A stretch of DNA of 7,780 nt from Nitrosomonas sp. (GTDB lineage Bacteria; Pseudomonadota; Gammaproteobacteria; Burkholderiales; Nitrosomonadaceae): assembly GCA_021774205.1 (NCBI GenBank), contig JAJFJI010000367.1:1-7780 (forward strand). The letters are read 5' to 3'. Below, one piece after another: positions 6,002-7,780 of the stretch (its first letter is position 1; the number at the start of each line of letters is the position of its first letter). The notes under the pieces were generated by a model that saw nothing but the letters and a program-made list of their open reading frames with translations, ran no database searches and was not told the DNA's origin. The position numbers and the translations under genes are program-made.

Positions 6002-7480
6002 CTACTCGTCCCATACATGATAAGCTTCACCCGCCAATGCGATTTGAATCGCGATAAGTGAGTTATATCCTTTGTTGGCCATAGATTGCGGATAACTTGA
6101 GATTCGGCAATAGGCATGTGCGTATTCGCTTGTTATGAAACAGCCCGAGACCTTTTGTTTGACCTTTTCAGATCGCGCTCAGTTCTGTTATTGGTGAACG
6201 ACACAGCGGGTCTTTAGCAAACAACAGTACTGCGGCTTCATGAACTTTCAGTCTCTCCCAAAGGTTGTGTGCATCAGATTTAGCAAGTTTACCTCGTTTT
6301 TCGCTGGGCCTTGGTGGAATGATCGGCAGTTCTTTTTCTACGCGCGTTAAAATATTCCGGTAGCGTTTCTGTAGATTGGCTAACGTCTTATCGCTCAATC
6401 GCTTTTCCGTGCTGTTAGAGACTTCTTTGCAAGTTTCCTGCAGCAAGCGTTTTATGTTGCCCGCCCAAGCATAGCCATTCGTATCAACGACGAAGGCCAG
6501 TTCGCGCAACAAATGTGAACCACACAACCCGTGATTACAGTCATGGTGCGATAAATAGGATGGCCAGCAGTCATGAATGATAGCGCCCCCATAGCGCGGA
6601 ATGATGTTGATTTCGTCAATGGCGGCTTTACCCCGATTTCGGTGAAAAATACTTGAGTGTAATGACACTGAAGAATAGACATGGATCCAATGGTTTTTCG
6701 TATCAACCCGGAAGGATGTTTCGTCTACGTTGGTCGCTGGTGCATTGAGCATCCACTCTGTAGCTTGATGCTCCCAAGTTGCTAGCGCCTGGTAAAGACG
6801 AAGCACAAACTTGAGCAAGCTGGCTTCAGCAATAACCACACCGATCATCGATTTCACCAGTTTTTGTACCTGGTTCAATGCAACCACTTGGCTGACCAGC
6901 AAGTTAATCACAAATGCCTTTAAGCCATCGCCATATTGCAAGGGGCCGTATCTATCTGAGTGAAACAAACCTTTTACTGTGGCATGGCAGGCCGGACAGC
7001 GTTTGATCTCAGCATCTATATGATCAACAACTTTCTCGAATACAATGTCTATTTTGGTGCGCCTTTCATGATCAATACAAGGAACATCGCTCAGGTCCTG
7101 CGCACAGACATCGCAGGTGAGGACTTGAGCAATCGTGACGATTTCTTTAATGCGGGTATTCTTGGCCTGGTCTTTGTTCTCACTTTTGCCTTTGCCGTTA
7201 CTCCCAGAATGACTTAACGCTGAATCATTCTTTTCTGTCTGCAAGGAAGGTATGTTGGAGTTCTTGCCATTTTTCTTGGTGGTTCGCTCAAGAAAAATGG
7301 CCAAGATCAATTCAATAATCATGAACAGCCTATTCATGATCACCTGGATTTCAGAGGATATTTTTCCTTCAGAGCCAAGACGATCAAAGTCTGCTTTTAA
7401 ACGATTAACTTCATCTTTAACCGATGCTTCATCCAGGCTTGTCTCGTATTCAAAAATCAAGTGCACCATCGTATCCTATG
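5998..7480 (-). mobile_element. IS66-family insertion sequence remnant (approximate limits)
   Basis: The limits are approximate: the coding remnant ends at 6002 and its ribosome site at about 7477. GTAA at 5998-6001 could be the terminus, since IS66 elements often begin GTAA. I could not find a matching inverted repeat at the right end, where only 44 bp separate its start codon from that of the IS30-type gene. An 8-bp target duplication could not be identified. Confidence 0.55.
6002..7469 (-). pseudogene. IS66-family transposase (TnpC-type), disrupted by two frame changes
   Basis: The main open frame (7469 to 6168, 433 codons) begins after an AGGA ribosome site. It has a coiled N-terminal part, the KNGKNSNIPS motif (66-75), zinc-finger cysteine pairs CDVC (119-122) and CPAC (158-161), the first catalytic Asp in VDETSF (248-253), the second in HDCWPSY (299-305), and CGSHLLREL (316-324). 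It ends prematurely with an unrelated tail. The rest of the family C-terminus is readable in other frames: FTNNRTERDL, with the catalytic Glu codon at 6178-6180, in the second frame, then KVKQKVSGCF down to GEAYHVWDE and a TAG at 6002-6004 in the third. The breaks lie near 6200-6207 and 6166-6169. The second and third segments restore about 55 missing residues, giving a normal length near 489. No tnpA or tnpB companions are seen, as in the ISBst12-like branch. Without the Glu in frame the product should be inactive. Confidence 0.9.
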
Positions 7481-7513
7481 CATCATTAACTAACTGGATA
7501 ACAAAGGTGCAGC

Positions 7514-7780
7514 ATGACAACACACTATTCCCATCTGAATAAGACAGAAAGGCCCCTGATCTCATTGAATCCTTAGCCAGGAAACATAAGAAAAGACGAA
7601 CTAAGAATCCTTGTCGCAGTACTGCTGAATGCATTAAAGACCGGGTATCTATAGCGTTACGACCAGTGCAAGTCGACAAACGTGAAATGGTGGGTCACTG
7701 GGAGAGTGATTCGGTGGTTGGTGGTGACAGGAAATCTGGATTGAACGTAATAATAGAGCGAACTACTCGCCTAGTGAACA
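7514..7780 (+). pseudogene. IS30-family transposase with internal deletion (3' end outside window)
   Basis: The ATG at 7514 has a good ribosome site (AAAGG six bases upstream) and encodes MTTHYSHLNKTER, the normal N-terminus of an IS30-type transposase. From about 7553 the homology jumps out of frame to a much later part of the protein: PDLIESLARKHKKRRTK, then DRVSIALRPVQV, the catalytic GHWESDSVVGG with the first Asp of the DDE triad, and NVIIERTTRLVN at the window edge. The helix-turn-helix region that should lie between is missing, and the junction changes frame, so the original start now terminates at TAG after about 20 codons. The rest lies in frame with codon starts such as 7558. The product is presumably non-functional. 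The family call rests on the GHWExD and ER-TR motifs; the remainder of the DDE domain is beyond the window. Confidence 0.85.

Noticed and set aside
6087..6095. DnaA-box-like TTATCCGCA on the minus strand, suggesting an origin upstream of mnmG
   Set aside because: It lies in the readable C-terminal coding remnant of the IS66-type transposase, and no cluster of boxes is present nearby.
7476..7679. Minus-strand open frame of 67 codons
   Set aside because: Antisense to the clear IS30-type coding remnant; no family resemblance.

Overview
The window is a bacterial chromosomal segment whose long genes all lie on the minus strand. Its core is the partition cluster mnmG (gidA) - rsmG (gidB) - parA - parB, a gene order widely kept near the replication origin of proteobacteria. 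Protein style and moderate AT content suggest a betaproteobacterium, possibly Nitrosomonadaceae. That placement is an inference from sequence feel, not from a search.

Layout, right to left (the direction of transcription). The right end (about 6002-7780) holds two decayed insertion sequences arranged head to head. One is an IS66-family transposase gene broken by two frame changes near its 3' end. The other is an IS30-family transposase that keeps its start but has lost its N-terminal DNA-binding part by an internal deletion; it runs off the window. Next comes an AT-rich intergenic stretch (5721-6001) with a perfect parS centromere site, GGTTTCACGTGAAACC, upstream of mnmG. Then follow mnmG (tRNA wobble-uridine modification), rsmG (16S rRNA G527 methylation, start overlapping the mnmG stop by 4 bp), parA (TTG start) and parB.

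The 240-bp parA-parB gap is the most structured non-coding part. It carries a roughly 107-bp imperfect inverted repeat, a nested symmetric element centred on CACGTG (the centre of parS), and a good sigma70-type promoter for parB embedded in one arm. This suggests separate control of parB.

Downstream of parB are two genes that six-frame ORF listing can miss: a 59-residue Trm112/YcaR-type zinc protein (983-1162), and a partial ADP-ribosylglycohydrolase-fold protein (839 down to the left edge) of the J1-crystallin-like branch, with altered metal-binding motifs. ParA, ParB and parS together form the chromosome partition system. The other genes are housekeeping or accessory. I see no clearly new multi-gene system; the parA-parB intergenic structure is the best candidate for something undescribed.
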